A stretch of DNA of 60,567 bases from Armatimonadetes bacterium 55-13 (lineage in GTDB: Bacteria > Armatimonadota > Fimbriimonadia > Fimbriimonadales > Fimbriimonadaceae): the NCBI GenBank assembly GCA_001898035.1, contig MKRX01000009.1:31290-91856 (forward strand). Reading direction: 5' to 3'. Below, piece by piece: positions 35,134-43,534 of this stretch. Positions within the stretch are counted from its first letter, which is position 1. Each line of letters starts with the position of its first letter. The notes beneath the pieces were generated by a model that did not search any database, was not told the DNA's origin, and saw nothing but the letters and a program-made list of their open reading frames with translations. The position numbers and the translations under genes were made by a program.

Positions 35134-35355
35134 TCAGTTGCGTGGCATCTTTCCGGGTGGCGGCTTAGCCGCCAGCGCCGTCGGATCGCCCGCCGGAGCC
35201 GAGTTCATATGCTTAATCTCTTCCGGCGTGAGTTCTCGATTAATGTTCGTTCTGAGCGTGCTTTCGTCGGACTTCGAAAGATCGCTTGGGCTACCAGAGC
35301 AGCCGACTGCAATCAGAAAGACGCTCAGGCCGCCCAGCAGCATCTTCATTCTCAT
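35134..35355 (-). CDS. Small lipoprotein, third gene of the prepilin operon
   Basis: A 73-aa precursor with a signal peptide and lipobox ([15 protein letters not shown], lipidated Cys near residue 19). The mature part of about 54 residues is polar with a Pro/Lys tail ([10 protein letters not shown]). Its ATG overlaps the prepilin stop as ATGA, so expression is coupled. The context suggests it assists assembly or anchoring of the prepilin-derived filament, which is inference. Starts at codons 3 or 5 are also possible. Confidence 0.8.
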   Translation of the reverse strand: MRMKMLLGGLSVFLIAVGCSGSPSDLSKSDESTLRTNINRELTPEEIKHMNSAPAGDPTALAAKPPPGKMPRN

Positions 35356-36272
35356 GGCACCTCCGGTGCGGCATAGGCAAGGTATTTGACCCCACTAGGA
35401 CCAGTCACCGACTTTGAGTGCATAGCGAGCCACTTCTGAGCACGCGCATGTCCATCCGTATAGACGGAAACGTTTATGCCTTGAGGCCACTCGGTCATCT
35501 CGTACACGCTGGTCGGGAAAATGCCCGCCTTCTGACCGTTCTCTCCAATACGTCCGGCAGGAGCCGTATTCATGTTCATGTTTCCGTACAGGTTGAAAAC
35601 GCCATCTCCCCAGTATCGATACGCCTCGTCCGGATTCCAGTCTTGCTCCCACATCATGCTCCAGGTGTTGGCTTGGGTGACCAAGAGAGTATCCGCGGGA
35701 CGTGCGATTTGAGTTTGAGTAAGCGAGGGAGTGGAATCTCGGTAGCCATAGACGTGCCAAAAGTCGTTGACCGTCTTGTAGGCGCCCGCAATCCCGTCTC
35801 GAATCCAAACTTCTCCGTTCGTGATCTCCGCCCGAGTCTTCGGATTGTAAAGTCCAAACGCGCATCCGCTTGTATCGGTCGAACTACTCGGACAGTAGAC
35901 AGATGCCGCTCTCCTTGGGGGCATCGCCCACTGGCTCTGTAAGACCATGGGATTGGAATTGATAGACGCCGGCGTAAAGGGATCCATAATGATCCCAATA
36001 TTCTTGATATAGGGTTGGGTCAGAACGTGAAAAGAGTTGGGTGTGTAACCACCGGTATGTCCTACAACCGGCGAAAACATGTCGTCGTAGTCTCCCGCGT
36101 ACATCAGTTGGGCTAGACCCATCTGCTTCGCGTTCGAGATCATCATCGTCTTCTTCGCGGCTACTTTTGCTTGGGCAAACACCGGGAAAAGGATGGCTGC
36201 GAGAATTGCGATAATCGCAATAACAACCAAGAGTTCAATGAGCGTAAATGCATTTTTCATACGAAGAGTCAT
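35352..36272 (-). CDS. Prepilin-type N-terminal cleavage/methylation protein
   Basis: A 306-aa pseudopilin-like protein. The type III signal is [20 protein letters not shown]; prepilin peptidase would cleave just before the Phe and the following Glu is the conserved +5 residue. [15 protein letters not shown] and [20 protein letters not shown] follow, as in the large Armatimonadota and Planctomycetes families. The rest is a beta-rich globular domain with Trp-rich segments ([33 protein letters not shown]). An AGGAGG seven bases before the ATG at 36272 fixes the start. It is the middle gene of a regulator-prepilin-lipoprotein operon. Confidence 0.93.
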   Translation of the reverse strand: MTLRMKNAFTLIELLVVIAIIAILAAILFPVFAQAKVAAKKTMMISNAKQMGLAQLMYAGDYDDMFSPVVGHTGGYTPNSFHVLTQPYIKNIGIIMDPFTPASINSNPMVLQSQWAMPPRRAASVYCPSSSTDTSGCAFGLYNPKTRAEITNGEVWIRDGIAGAYKTVNDFWHVYGYRDSTPSLTQTQIARPADTLLVTQANTWSMMWEQDWNPDEAYRYWGDGVFNLYGNMNMNTAPAGRIGENGQKAGIFPTSVYEMTEWPQGINVSVYTDGHARAQKWLAMHSKSVTGPSGVKYLAYAAPEVP

Positions 36273-36274
36273 TG

Positions 36275-37444
36275 CTATTCCTCCTCTGAGAGGGTTGTGG
36301 TTGGGAGCAAATTTCGGCGAGGTCGTCCAATGGATCCCTTGTCCACCAAGGGAGCATCGAGCAACACATGTCTGAAAGTGGAAGGGACCCCGTTAGAGAT
36401 CCGGGAAAGAAGGATTTCAGCGGCGATTTCACCGATGCGTTCAAACGCTTGGCAAGCAGTGGTCAGATACCCCCCACCAGGAATCCATTGAAGTAACCCA
36501 TCGAATCCTACGATTGAGAAGTCAGCAGGAATGGAGTACCCGCGGTTCTCCAAAGCGCGGTGGAGACATAGGGCAGTGGCATCGTTCACGCAAACCAGGG
36601 CCGTAGGCTTATCGTCGAGGGCCTCAATCTCGTCGATGACTTCATCGGAAGCGTCTCCCACGGCATCCGTAGGTTCGGTAACGTAGTGAAAGATCAGGTC
36701 TGAATCGAAAGGAATCGAAGCCTGTTCCAGTGCCTGTCTGTATCCAGCCAATCGCTCTTTGACCGAAGAAACGTGATCGTTATTTGTGACATAGCCGATC
36801 CGGCGATGTCCCAACTCAAGCAATCTTCGAACCGCCTGTTTGGAAGACCCCGCGTTATCCGTCCCAACGTAATCCGCTTCAAATCCCTCAGGGGGTTGAC
36901 GGTCGATAAAGACGATCGGCACTTTCGCCTTTTGCAAGTCGTAAAGTTCTGGCAGGCTATCACTGCCACCAAGCAGGTACACGATCGCACCCAAAGCATG
37001 AGGATCCTCACTAATGCTTCGAAGAAACTTGCCCTCAGAAGCCACCCGGCGTTTCCAATCGTCACCCACCGCATTGGCAATCATCAGCTTGAGATCTGGA
37101 TCGCAGATTTTTCGCTGAATTCCTTTGACCGTTAACGATGCGCCATAGTCGCCCATATCGGGCCATATCCAAACGCCCAGGTACCGGTAGGCGCTATTGG
37201 ACACATCCGGCCTATTTCGGTCTTTTTGGGCAACAACAGGGCGACAGTTGGGGCGACATTCCACCAAACCTTCGCCTTCAAGCGCCTCAATGGCCGCCCT
37301 TACAATCGCCCTACTTACATGAAACTTTGAACTCAGATCCCTCTCAGTCGGCAATCTTCTGCCGGGCGGAAGGGTTCCGTCACCAATCCATCTGGATAAA
37401 TCTCGCACGACGGACCGCACTAAAGGCGAATGCTTCCCCTTCAT
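36275..37444 (-). CDS. GntR-type winged-helix / LacI-type sensor repressor
   Basis: A 389-aa regulator built like AraR: an N-terminal GntR winged helix (residues 1-75, [20 protein letters not shown] and [15 protein letters not shown]) joined to a LacI/PBP1-like sugar-binding domain ([49 protein letters not shown]). A carbohydrate effector is expected from family knowledge. The ATG at 37444 has GGAAGG eight bases upstream. The prepilin start lies two bases after its stop, so repressor and filament protein are co-transcribed. Its promoter is packed with palindromes (37489-37587), including one centred on the predicted transcription start, implying autoregulation. Confidence 0.92.
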   Translation of the reverse strand: MKGKHSPLVRSVVRDLSRWIGDGTLPPGRRLPTERDLSSKFHVSRAIVRAAIEALEGEGLVECRPNCRPVVAQKDRNRPDVSNSAYRYLGVWIWPDMGDYGASLTVKGIQRKICDPDLKLMIANAVGDDWKRRVASEGKFLRSISEDPHALGAIVYLLGGSDSLPELYDLQKAKVPIVFIDRQPPEGFEADYVGTDNAGSSKQAVRRLLELGHRRIGYVTNNDHVSSVKERLAGYRQALEQASIPFDSDLIFHYVTEPTDAVGDASDEVIDEIEALDDKPTALVCVNDATALCLHRALENRGYSIPADFSIVGFDGLLQWIPGGGYLTTACQAFERIGEIAAEILLSRISNGVPSTFRHVLLDAPLVDKGSIGRPRRNLLPTTTLSEEE

Positions 37445-37488
37445 GCGCCAACCTTCCGTCTGGCACTCTCTCTGGACCGATTGGCCGT

Positions 37489-37587
37489 GGTGACCATGTC
37501 ACCTTTATAGCAAAAGAAATCAAAAATGCCAAAGAGTTTTTTGGTCCACAAATGAACCAAAGATTGCACAATCTCATTAAAATGAGA
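37489..37587 (-). promoter_or_regulatory. Palindrome-dense promoter of the prepilin operon
   Basis: Minus-strand promoter TTGGCA (37532-37527), 17-base spacer, TATAAA (37509-37504), predicting transcription from about 37497. Operator candidates: GGTGAC-CAT-GTCACC (37489-37503), centred on the start; CCAAA-N6-TTTGG (37529-37544), overlapping the -35; TTTGGTCC-N6-GAACCAAA (37540-37561, one mismatch), sharing a half-site with the former; AGATTG-CA-CAATCT (37561-37574); TCTCATT-AA-AATGAGA (37572-37587). The first two would block polymerase directly. Confidence 0.7.
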
Positions 37588-37619
37588 AGTCAATAAAGGA
37601 GTACGCGAAGGATCCTAAA

Positions 37620-38102
37620 TTAGATCCCGAATTGTTCGCCTAACCAGCGAAATGAGGTCTCAAATGGGGACGGATGGCGGTAGTCCGTAATTTGAACATG
37701 CGACCAAGCCCCCTTTCCTTCCCGACCTACTAGTTTTTTGCCTTGGTAGGTCACTCTTCCTTCACTCACGCGGATGGCTTGCTCGGGAGTATCGGCAACC
37801 ATTACACGGTCTCCGGAACGTTGAGGCAACACAAGAGAAATCGACCCATCCGACTCGCGTCGATGTAATGCAGAGGGAAGCGCGGATTCGATTTGCCGAT
37901 AGACTTCGGCAGGTTCAAGGGGGACGTTGAAAATCGTATCCGACGAAAAAATTCCCCGATCATTCGCACGCTCAAGGTTGGAAACAACGAGTTCCCGTCC
38001 CTTCAAGAAATCGAGGTTCGCTCGACCGTCACCACGTGAAGTGACGACAAGCGACACTAAAGAGAAAGCCAGAATCAGTCCGGCGCAAATAGCCTGAGGC
38101 AT
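37620..38102 (-). CDS. Exported protein of unknown function
   Basis: A 160-aa protein with a signal anchor (MPQAICAGLILAFSLVSLVV) and a soluble alpha/beta domain (IFNVPLEPAEVYRQIESALP, ISLVLPQRSGDRVMVADTPE, GAWSHVQITDYRHPSP). No family recognised. I start at the ATG at 38102, with AAGGAG directly upstream; a GTG at 38117 is an alternative because a promoter TTGGCG-17-TACAAT (38155-38127) predicts transcription from about 38120. Longer frames would run through the promoter. Confidence 0.65.
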   Translation of the reverse strand: MPQAICAGLILAFSLVSLVVTSRGDGRANLDFLKGRELVVSNLERANDRGIFSSDTIFNVPLEPAEVYRQIESALPSALHRRESDGSISLVLPQRSGDRVMVADTPEQAIRVSEGRVTYQGKKLVGREGKGAWSHVQITDYRHPSPFETSFRWLGEQFGI

Positions 38103-38126
38103 TCTCCTTCTTTTCACAACATGAAT

Positions 38127-38155
38127 ATTGTAACCGCCCTTATCAAACGCGCCAA
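38127..38155 (-). promoter_or_regulatory. Promoter TTGGCG-17-TACAAT
   Basis: Minus-strand -35 TTGGCG (38155-38150), 17-base spacer and -10 TACAAT (38132-38127), just upstream of the exported hypothetical protein. Confidence 0.5.
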
Positions 38156-38182
38156 CCTTCATGGACCAATACCGAAAAACTT

Positions 38183-38794
38183 CTACACGTCAAGCGACCG
38201 GAACCACATGGAGATGTCACTTAAACACGGCCAAGCAATTTCATGACCCATGCGGTACTCGCGGAACTCAACGGATCGATGTCTGGAGGTCAGAAGAGCG
38301 GCACTTTCTCGACCAAAAGAGACTGGCACTATAGGGTCGTCTGATCCGTGAGTCATGAGAATTGGACCTGCTGCCGCTTCTGAGATGTCGAAGATCGGAA
38401 GTAGCCCCCCGCTCATCGCCAACCCGGCCTTTACCAATCCTGGATTCGCCGCCATCACCCCGAGAGTCATCATAGCGCCCTGACTAAATCCGCCGAGAAT
38501 CACTCGACTGGAATCAAAAGAAGACAAAAATTCGAGGAGTAGCTGATAGCTGCCAAGAACTTCTTCTCCATCCACCGCCAATTGTCCGTCCGTCACATCG
38601 ATTCCAAACCAGGAATACCCGCCCCATGGGCAGGAAAGGGGCGCGCGCAGGCTCACGACTCGCATCGGATGATCGAAAGTGTCGACCAATCCTAACAAGT
38701 CGAACTCGTCGGCGCCAAGTCCGTGAAGAAGAATCAGCGTAAGCGGATCAGCTTCGCCCGACGTTAGCTTTTCTCTTACCACCGCGTGCAGCAT
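38183..38794 (-). CDS. Phospholipase/carboxylesterase-family alpha/beta hydrolase
   Basis: A 203-aa serine hydrolase of the PF02230 type. Oxyanion loop LILLHGLGADEFDLLGL; nucleophile Ser in VILGGFSQGAMMTL; acid Asp in MTHGSDDPIVPVSFG; catalytic His in YRMGHEI. It lacks a signal peptide, so it works in the cytoplasm on small esters or acyl-proteins; the natural substrate is unknown. Length is normal. It lies upstream of and in line with the exported hypothetical protein, which has its own promoter. The start has no clear Shine-Dalgarno. Confidence 0.88.
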   Translation of the reverse strand: MLHAVVREKLTSGEADPLTLILLHGLGADEFDLLGLVDTFDHPMRVVSLRAPLSCPWGGYSWFGIDVTDGQLAVDGEEVLGSYQLLLEFLSSFDSSRVILGGFSQGAMMTLGVMAANPGLVKAGLAMSGGLLPIFDISEAAAGPILMTHGSDDPIVPVSFGRESAALLTSRHRSVEFREYRMGHEIAWPCLSDISMWFRSLDV

Positions 38795-38905
38795 CGAACT
38801 AGTGTTCCCTACCCTCCCGAATCGGGCTTAGGAAGTTCTCAAAAATTCTAAGAAATTTGACCTCAAAACCTAAAGCATTTTGTGAAGATGACGATGATTT
38901 AGAGA

Positions 38906-39835
38906 GTGGGAGAATTTACATTTGAATTTACGGAGAGCATGCGGAAGCTCGCTTATGACGTCCGCGAACGAGTTTACGATGCCACGATGTGGTGTCGCGA
39001 CACCTACCTTCACGTTGCTGCGGTAAGAGCGGCGATCGATTCCATCCTCGCGCACATCGGACTCTGTCTAATCGATGGATGGTTGGGACACCCCCTCGGC
39101 TTACGAATGGCGTACATCTTCCCCATTTGGCTAGCCGCTAAGCGAGGTGGTCGGATTCCGGGCTTTGTCATGGTGGTCGTCACCACCCTTACGCTCATGA
39201 GATTCGACATGAATTCCAGCACGAACACGATAGAGGCGGTCCGAAACAACACGATCTTAAGATTGGGCGTTCTATGTGGCCTCATGCTCTTCATCGAGCA
39301 TTTGGAAAGCGACTTGCGACGATACGCCAATATGGCCAAGCGAGACGCTCTTACCTGCAGCCTAAATCGGTTAGGGTTGGATGAGTATGCCAAGAGAGCC
39401 ATCGATCGTGCTCTTGCAAGCGGTGGCATGCTTTCAATCGCCATGATTGACTGCGACAAGTTCAAAGAACTCAACGATCAATTTGGACACGAATATGGCG
39501 ACCATATTTTGAAGACTCTGGCTCGACTCCTTCGTCGGTACTCCCAAGGTGGCGTGGTTGCAAGAAATGGCGGGGACGAATTTGTCATCGTGTTGCCCGG
39601 GCGGACACCTAACGATGCTCGGGCCATTCTCGAAAAAGTCTATTGGAAATTCCGTGAAGCAACCGTTCTCGGTGATCGCTGTGCCAGTTTCAGTTACGGA
39701 ATCTCCCGTGTCGGCGCTGATGGAACGAGTCTTCGAGAGTTGATGGTCGCCGCCGACAAGAACATGTATCTCCACAAGGCATCTCGCCAAGGAAACGCCA
39801 TTGTCGAAGGGGCCGACAAAAAGCTCATGGCCTAG
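38906..39835 (+). CDS. Membrane-bound diguanylate cyclase (GGDEF)
   Basis: A 309-aa protein with two or three hydrophobic helices (about 40-60, 66-80, 85-98, 119-131) and a C-terminal GGDEF domain. The active motif GGDEF is at 222-226 (VARNGGDEFVIVLPG), and DCDKFKELNDQFGH supplies metal and base contacts, so it should make c-di-GMP. The usual DxLTGLxNR signature reads DALTCSLNR, and no RxxD inhibitory site is seen nine residues before GGDEF, so product feedback is probably absent. The start is uncertain: GTG 38906 or ATG 38942. The stop overlaps the acylphosphatase stop by four bases. Confidence 0.9.
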   Translation: MGEFTFEFTESMRKLAYDVRERVYDATMWCRDTYLHVAAVRAAIDSILAHIGLCLIDGWLGHPLGLRMAYIFPIWLAAKRGGRIPGFVMVVVTTLTLMRFDMNSSTNTIEAVRNNTILRLGVLCGLMLFIEHLESDLRRYANMAKRDALTCSLNRLGLDEYAKRAIDRALASGGMLSIAMIDCDKFKELNDQFGHEYGDHILKTLARLLRRYSQGGVVARNGGDEFVIVLPGRTPNDARAILEKVYWKFREATVLGDRCASFSYGISRVGADGTSLRELMVAADKNMYLHKASRQGNAIVEGADKKLMA

Positions 39836-40107
39836 ATGGTTGGCCGAATCTCAAATCCAGGTCCAAGATTGTTGATCTCGGACCTGGTCACATCTACTCG
39901 CCCCACATAACCAGGGCCGTGTTGAATCGCTTCAACAAAGCTGCTGAGTTTCGAGGCCTCTTCGGCTTCGACCACCACTTCAACGGTGCCAGTTCGCGAG
40001 TTCCAAACGGCGCCACGTAGATCCATACCTTCAGCAATGGACTTCACATAAGCCCGAAATCCAACTCCCTGAACTCGACCATGAACTACCAGATGCAATC
40101 CCGCCAA
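39832..40107 (-). CDS. acyP: Acylphosphatase
   Basis: A 91-aa acylphosphatase that hydrolyses acyl phosphates such as carbamoyl phosphate. The phosphate loop is VHGRVQGVGFRAYV with the catalytic Arg, and the catalytic Asn lies in AVWNSRTGTVEVVV. The start is a TTG at 40107 with AGGAGAG seven bases upstream, overlapping little with the DUF486 gene whose stop lies 11 bases before. It forms a two-gene operon with DUF486. Its stop overlaps the diguanylate cyclase stop on the other strand. Confidence 0.93.
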   Translation of the reverse strand: MAGLHLVVHGRVQGVGFRAYVKSIAEGMDLRGAVWNSRTGTVEVVVEAEEASKLSSFVEAIQHGPGYVGRVDVTRSEINNLGPGFEIRPTI

Positions 40108-40118
40108 GACTCACTCTC

Positions 40119-40460
40119 CTATTTGAAGATAAAGAACGCTCCTAAACCGATGAATCCAAATCCGATCAAGGTGTTCAACTTTGGCGCCTCTTTAAGATAG
40201 AGCCAGGCGAAGACCACGAATACGGAGAGAGTGATCACTTCTTGAATGACTTTTAGCTGGGCCGCACTTAATACTTGATATCCAAGACGATTGGCCGGGA
40301 CTTGAAAACAATACTCGAAGAGGGCAATTCCCCAACTCACCGCAATAACTTTCCAAACAGGCTGATTTTCGAACTTCAGGTGCCCGTACCAGGCAAGAGT
40401 CATAAAGGTGTTGGAAGCAAGCAAAAGGCCGACGGTGAGTGCGGTAAGTCGCAGTTTCAT
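40119..40460 (-). CDS. DUF486 (DMT-like) small membrane protein
   Basis: A 113-aa, four-helix membrane protein of the DUF486 family. Signature blocks are FMTLAWYGHLKF, AVSWGIALFEYCFQVPANRLG and LSAAQLKVIQEVITLSVFV. The family resembles half-size drug/metabolite transporters and probably dimerises; no substrate is established. It is first in an operon with acyP. No clear promoter is visible in the 63-base divergent gap shared with the beta-lactamase-like gene. Confidence 0.9.
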   Translation of the reverse strand: MKLRLTALTVGLLLASNTFMTLAWYGHLKFENQPVWKVIAVSWGIALFEYCFQVPANRLGYQVLSAAQLKVIQEVITLSVFVVFAWLYLKEAPKLNTLIGFGFIGLGAFFIFK

Positions 40461-40523
40461 TTTCTCTTGTTTACCTAGCCGACCCCAACCAATCCAATGC
40501 CCTCAAGCGGGTAAACAGCCATC

Positions 40524-41429
40524 ATGCTCCTCGGAATAGCCGTTCTTGCCGCTCAGGCTCTATTTCACTCTGATGCGAATCTAGATGATATTGTCTCATC
40601 CGTGGCGAATCAGACCAAAGCTGAGTTCAGAGACCTTAGTGATGATCAATTCGCCATCACAATAGCTCGAATAGATCGGAAGGCAAAGGAATCCCATTTC
40701 GGACATATTCGAGGAAGCGTGTCCTTCTACCCCGCAAGTACGGTGAAGCTTTTCTATCTCTCGTATGCCGCCCATCTCATCCAGCACAAGAAGCTCGTCG
40801 TCACTCCGGAGTTTCAGCGTGGGATAACTGACATGATCGTCGACTCTTCCAACGACGCAACGGCGCTTGTTTTAGATACGGTCACGGGAACCACCGGAGG
40901 GCCTGAACTTCCCGAGAAAGAATTCAAATCTTGGCAAGAAAAACGAAACGCCGTCAATCGCTGGGCAAAAGAGATGGGACTTGAGGGAATCAACGTGAAC
41001 CAGAAAACCTGGAACGAAGGGCCATACGGTAGAGAACGACAATCTCTCGGCCCGAAATATGAGAATCGAAACGCCCTCACTTCAGATGCATCAGCAAAAC
41101 TTATGAGTCTTATCGCGCTGGATCAGATTGCCGACGCCGATCGAATGGAGTGGATGAAAAAACCGTTGCTGAGAGCTATTCCCGCCGACTCCGACGTCGC
41201 TGATTTCCAGTCGAAAGCCTTCACCGGACAAGTGCTGCCGAAAGGCACGATCCTGCACTCCAAGGCCGGCTATACCGATACTGTCCGACATGATATTGCT
41301 TGGTTCAAACTCCCAAATGACCACGAGTACATCTTTGCAATATTTACCAAAGGAAAGAGTAACGAACCAAAGCTCATTCCCTTTATTGCGAAGTCGTTAC
41401 TAACTGCACTGGGTGAAGCGACCATTTGA
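40524..41429 (+). CDS. Class A beta-lactamase-like serine hydrolase
   Basis: A 301-aa exported protein. After a short leader (MLLGIAVLAAQALF) the catalytic SxxK is in YPASTVKLFYL. The second motif appears as DSSNDAT in place of SDN, and the third as HSKAGYTDTVRHD in place of KTG. The overall order and spacing match the PBP/beta-lactamase class A fold. The changed SDN and KTG motifs make true penicillinase activity uncertain; it may be a peptidase or a non-lactamase relative. TAAACA ends six bases before the ATG, a weak version of the leaderless pattern. It stands alone. Confidence 0.82.
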   Translation: MLLGIAVLAAQALFHSDANLDDIVSSVANQTKAEFRDLSDDQFAITIARIDRKAKESHFGHIRGSVSFYPASTVKLFYLSYAAHLIQHKKLVVTPEFQRGITDMIVDSSNDATALVLDTVTGTTGGPELPEKEFKSWQEKRNAVNRWAKEMGLEGINVNQKTWNEGPYGRERQSLGPKYENRNALTSDASAKLMSLIALDQIADADRMEWMKKPLLRAIPADSDVADFQSKAFTGQVLPKGTILHSKAGYTDTVRHDIAWFKLPNDHEYIFAIFTKGKSNEPKLIPFIAKSLLTALGEATI

Positions 41430-41576
41430 TTTCTGGCCACTTCTCCGAATCCCCACAATGATTTGCTGGTAAAAATGAGGGGTATCGAATTCCATTCACG
41501 CTGAATACGCAATTCTCTTGCGATTTTATCGAGGATTGGCCAGCTTTAGAGGAGAATCTGATAGAGAACTTATTGA

Positions 41577-42998
41577 ATGGCGAGTTTTGATCAAGGAACC
41601 GCGCGAGCGGCGCTGTTGAGGTGGGAGGTGGGGATGGCGATTGCCTACATCGCGTCCATCGCTTTCCTCGCCACAAACGGGATTATCTCGAACCACACGA
41701 TCGACAACACGCGAGACATCCAGCGCAATCTTGTGCAAGCTCTCGACTCCAGAGTCGCGTGCGAAGCCTTGATGTCGACCATGAATGATGCCGAAACAGG
41801 ACAGCGTGGTTACCTACTAACGAAGAACGATGCCTTCTTAGTGCCTTACAACCGGGCTTTTGACAAATATCCCGCTGACATCAAGCGCCTTCAAGACTCT
41901 GCCCAGAAGTTGGGGCTCCCAAATGAGCACTTCAATGATATCGAGCGCATCGCTCACGCGAGGATGCAATCGTTGTCCGATACCATTGCCTCGTCAAGGC
42001 GGAGTCCGACCGGCGCTGTAGACTTCGATGCGATTCGTAGGGGAAAACAGCTCATGGATCGGTTTAGAGCCGAAATTGAGACGATCAAGACTCAAATCTC
42101 TAAGCAGGTCGATAAGCTTAAGTCCGATGCTCAGACAAACAGCCGAAGTGCGGTCCGTACAAACGCAGTCAGCACTTTAGCCGGAATTGTTCTCTCCACA
42201 GCCGCATTCTTTTTTGCGTTAAGGCTCATTCGAAAGCGACTTGAACTGCAGGAGATCAGAGCCCGCACAACTTCTGATCTGGAGCGTCAGGTCAAACTCA
42301 GGACCGCCGAGCTAAAGCATGCAAACGATGAAATGGAAGCGTTTAGCTATTCCGTTTCACATGACCTCCGCGCGCCTCTTCGAGCCATCAGCGGACATGC
42401 CGCCATCCTGGAAGAAGACTATGGCGAAAAGCTGGACGATGAGGGCAAGGAAGCGATTCATCGCATCAAGTTTTCCTGCCGAAAGATGTCCGATCTGATT
42501 GACGACTTGCTCGTTCTTTCTCGGGTGACAAGAGGAGAGATGAAGCCGGAAGAAATTGACCTGTCAACCTTGGTCGCCGACATCATGGGGGAAATCCGAC
42601 AGCAGGCGGATCGAAAGGATGTGATGATCGAAATTGAGTCCGGAGTAATGGCTACTGCAGACAGAAGGCTCACGCGCGTTTTACTGGAGAATCTCTTGCG
42701 AAACGCATGGAAATTCACTGGAAAGAACGAGCAGACCACGATTCGATTTGGACGCACTCACAACCAGCAGGGAAAAGTCTGCTTCGTTCAAGATAACGGA
42801 GTAGGCTTCGATCCCGAATATTCCACCAAGATATTTCTTCCCTTTCAGCGTCTCCACCGAGATCAAGAGTTCGAAGGCTCGGGCATAGGGCTGGCCATCG
42901 TCCACCGAATTGTGGAACGTCACGGTGGTCGAATCTGGGCAGAGGGAGAGCCGAATAAAGGCGCCACCTTCTACTTCGCTCTTGAACCGGCAGAGTGA
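41577..42998 (+). CDS. CHASE3-domain sensor histidine kinase
   Basis: A 473-aa membrane kinase. TM1 (EVGMAIAYIASIAFLATNGI) and TM2 (LAGIVLSTAAFFFALRLI) flank a helical CHASE3 sensor recognisable by EALMSTMNDAETGQRGYLLT. HisKA has AFSYSVSHDLRAPLRAISGH with the phospho-His; HATPase_c has LLRNAWKFTG, VQDNGVGFDP and GSGIGLAIVHRIVERHGGRI. This class often relays to response regulators encoded elsewhere; none is adjacent. The kinase core is similar to that of the GAF kinase at 33836. The start ATG follows TTATTGA with no obvious Shine-Dalgarno. Confidence 0.94.
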   Translation: MASFDQGTARAALLRWEVGMAIAYIASIAFLATNGIISNHTIDNTRDIQRNLVQALDSRVACEALMSTMNDAETGQRGYLLTKNDAFLVPYNRAFDKYPADIKRLQDSAQKLGLPNEHFNDIERIAHARMQSLSDTIASSRRSPTGAVDFDAIRRGKQLMDRFRAEIETIKTQISKQVDKLKSDAQTNSRSAVRTNAVSTLAGIVLSTAAFFFALRLIRKRLELQEIRARTTSDLERQVKLRTAELKHANDEMEAFSYSVSHDLRAPLRAISGHAAILEEDYGEKLDDEGKEAIHRIKFSCRKMSDLIDDLLVLSRVTRGEMKPEEIDLSTLVADIMGEIRQQADRKDVMIEIESGVMATADRRLTRVLLENLLRNAWKFTGKNEQTTIRFGRTHNQQGKVCFVQDNGVGFDPEYSTKIFLPFQRLHRDQEFEGSGIGLAIVHRIVERHGGRIWAEGEPNKGATFYFALEPAE

Positions 42999-43023
42999 CC
43001 CAGTCTTGACGGCCCAGAGCCGG

Positions 43024-43029
43024 TAATCT
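43024..43029 (+). promoter_or_regulatory. Candidate -10 box, leaderless
   Basis: TAATCT ends eight bases before the ATG at 43038, with no Shine-Dalgarno between. Confidence 0.4.
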
Positions 43030-43037
43030 GAAACGGC

Positions 43038-43424
43038 ATGAGCGCAGGTAGTTACGAACACGAAATCACCCCAATCCGCGGCGATGTTTTCCTTGATCGA
43101 CTCTTCGGGTGGATGACATTTGTGCTGGCATTCGTGGTTCTTGGTGCGGCCGTAGTTCGGGTGACTCAACCTGGCAACATCCTCTGGCTTGAGGCAACTC
43201 GCATAGTCATGATTCTCTTGGGAATGATTGGTGCATGGTTGGCGACGCGCTCCACGCCTCATTCTTTTCGTGCCGTTCTTGTCGTCTTCGCTATTCGATT
43301 GATCGGTTGCCTGGCACTCTATCCATGGTCCGGGGGCCCGCGATTCGTAGGGTCTGAGTTCCTCTTCGACGTCGTGGTGTTGATTTATGCTTGGGTTCGG
43401 ATCAAAGCCTTAAGCAACGAATAG
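43038..43424 (+). CDS. Four-helix membrane protein of unknown function
   Basis: A 128-aa protein with four hydrophobic segments (about 23-42, 50-68, 79-95, 106-124) after a short polar N-terminus, ending in IKALSNE. No conserved catalytic or binding motif is visible. It may be a small sensor partner of the upstream CHASE3 kinase, from which it is separated by 39 bases, but it has its own candidate -10 box. Confidence 0.7.
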   Translation: MSAGSYEHEITPIRGDVFLDRLFGWMTFVLAFVVLGAAVVRVTQPGNILWLEATRIVMILLGMIGAWLATRSTPHSFRAVLVVFAIRLIGCLALYPWSGGPRFVGSEFLFDVVVLIYAWVRIKALSNE

Positions 43425-43492
43425 GCAAAAGATCCCGTTCTCTTACCGCTGGCAAAACCAAATCTCAAGCGAACCCGTCTCTTATGTTCTGC

Positions 43493-43517
43493 ATCGGCAT
43501 CTTGGGCAACTGCCGAT
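43493..43517 (+). promoter_or_regulatory. Leader hairpin before rtcB
   Basis: Perfect 7-bp stem ATCGGCA / TGCCGAT with an 11-base loop, ending seven bases before the GGAGG of rtcB. It could modulate translation; nothing else is clear in this 110-base gap. Confidence 0.35.
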
Positions 43518-43534
43518 AGCTCACGGAGGATCCA

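Noticed and set aside
38816-38826. CCCGA-A-TCGGG palindrome upstream of the esterase
   Set aside because: Only 11 bases, high G/C and isolated; too little to call an operator.
38840-38905. Imperfect repeat CTTAGGAA...TTCTAAG before the diguanylate cyclase
   Set aside because: Bulged and A/T-rich, with no matching promoter geometry; probably chance.
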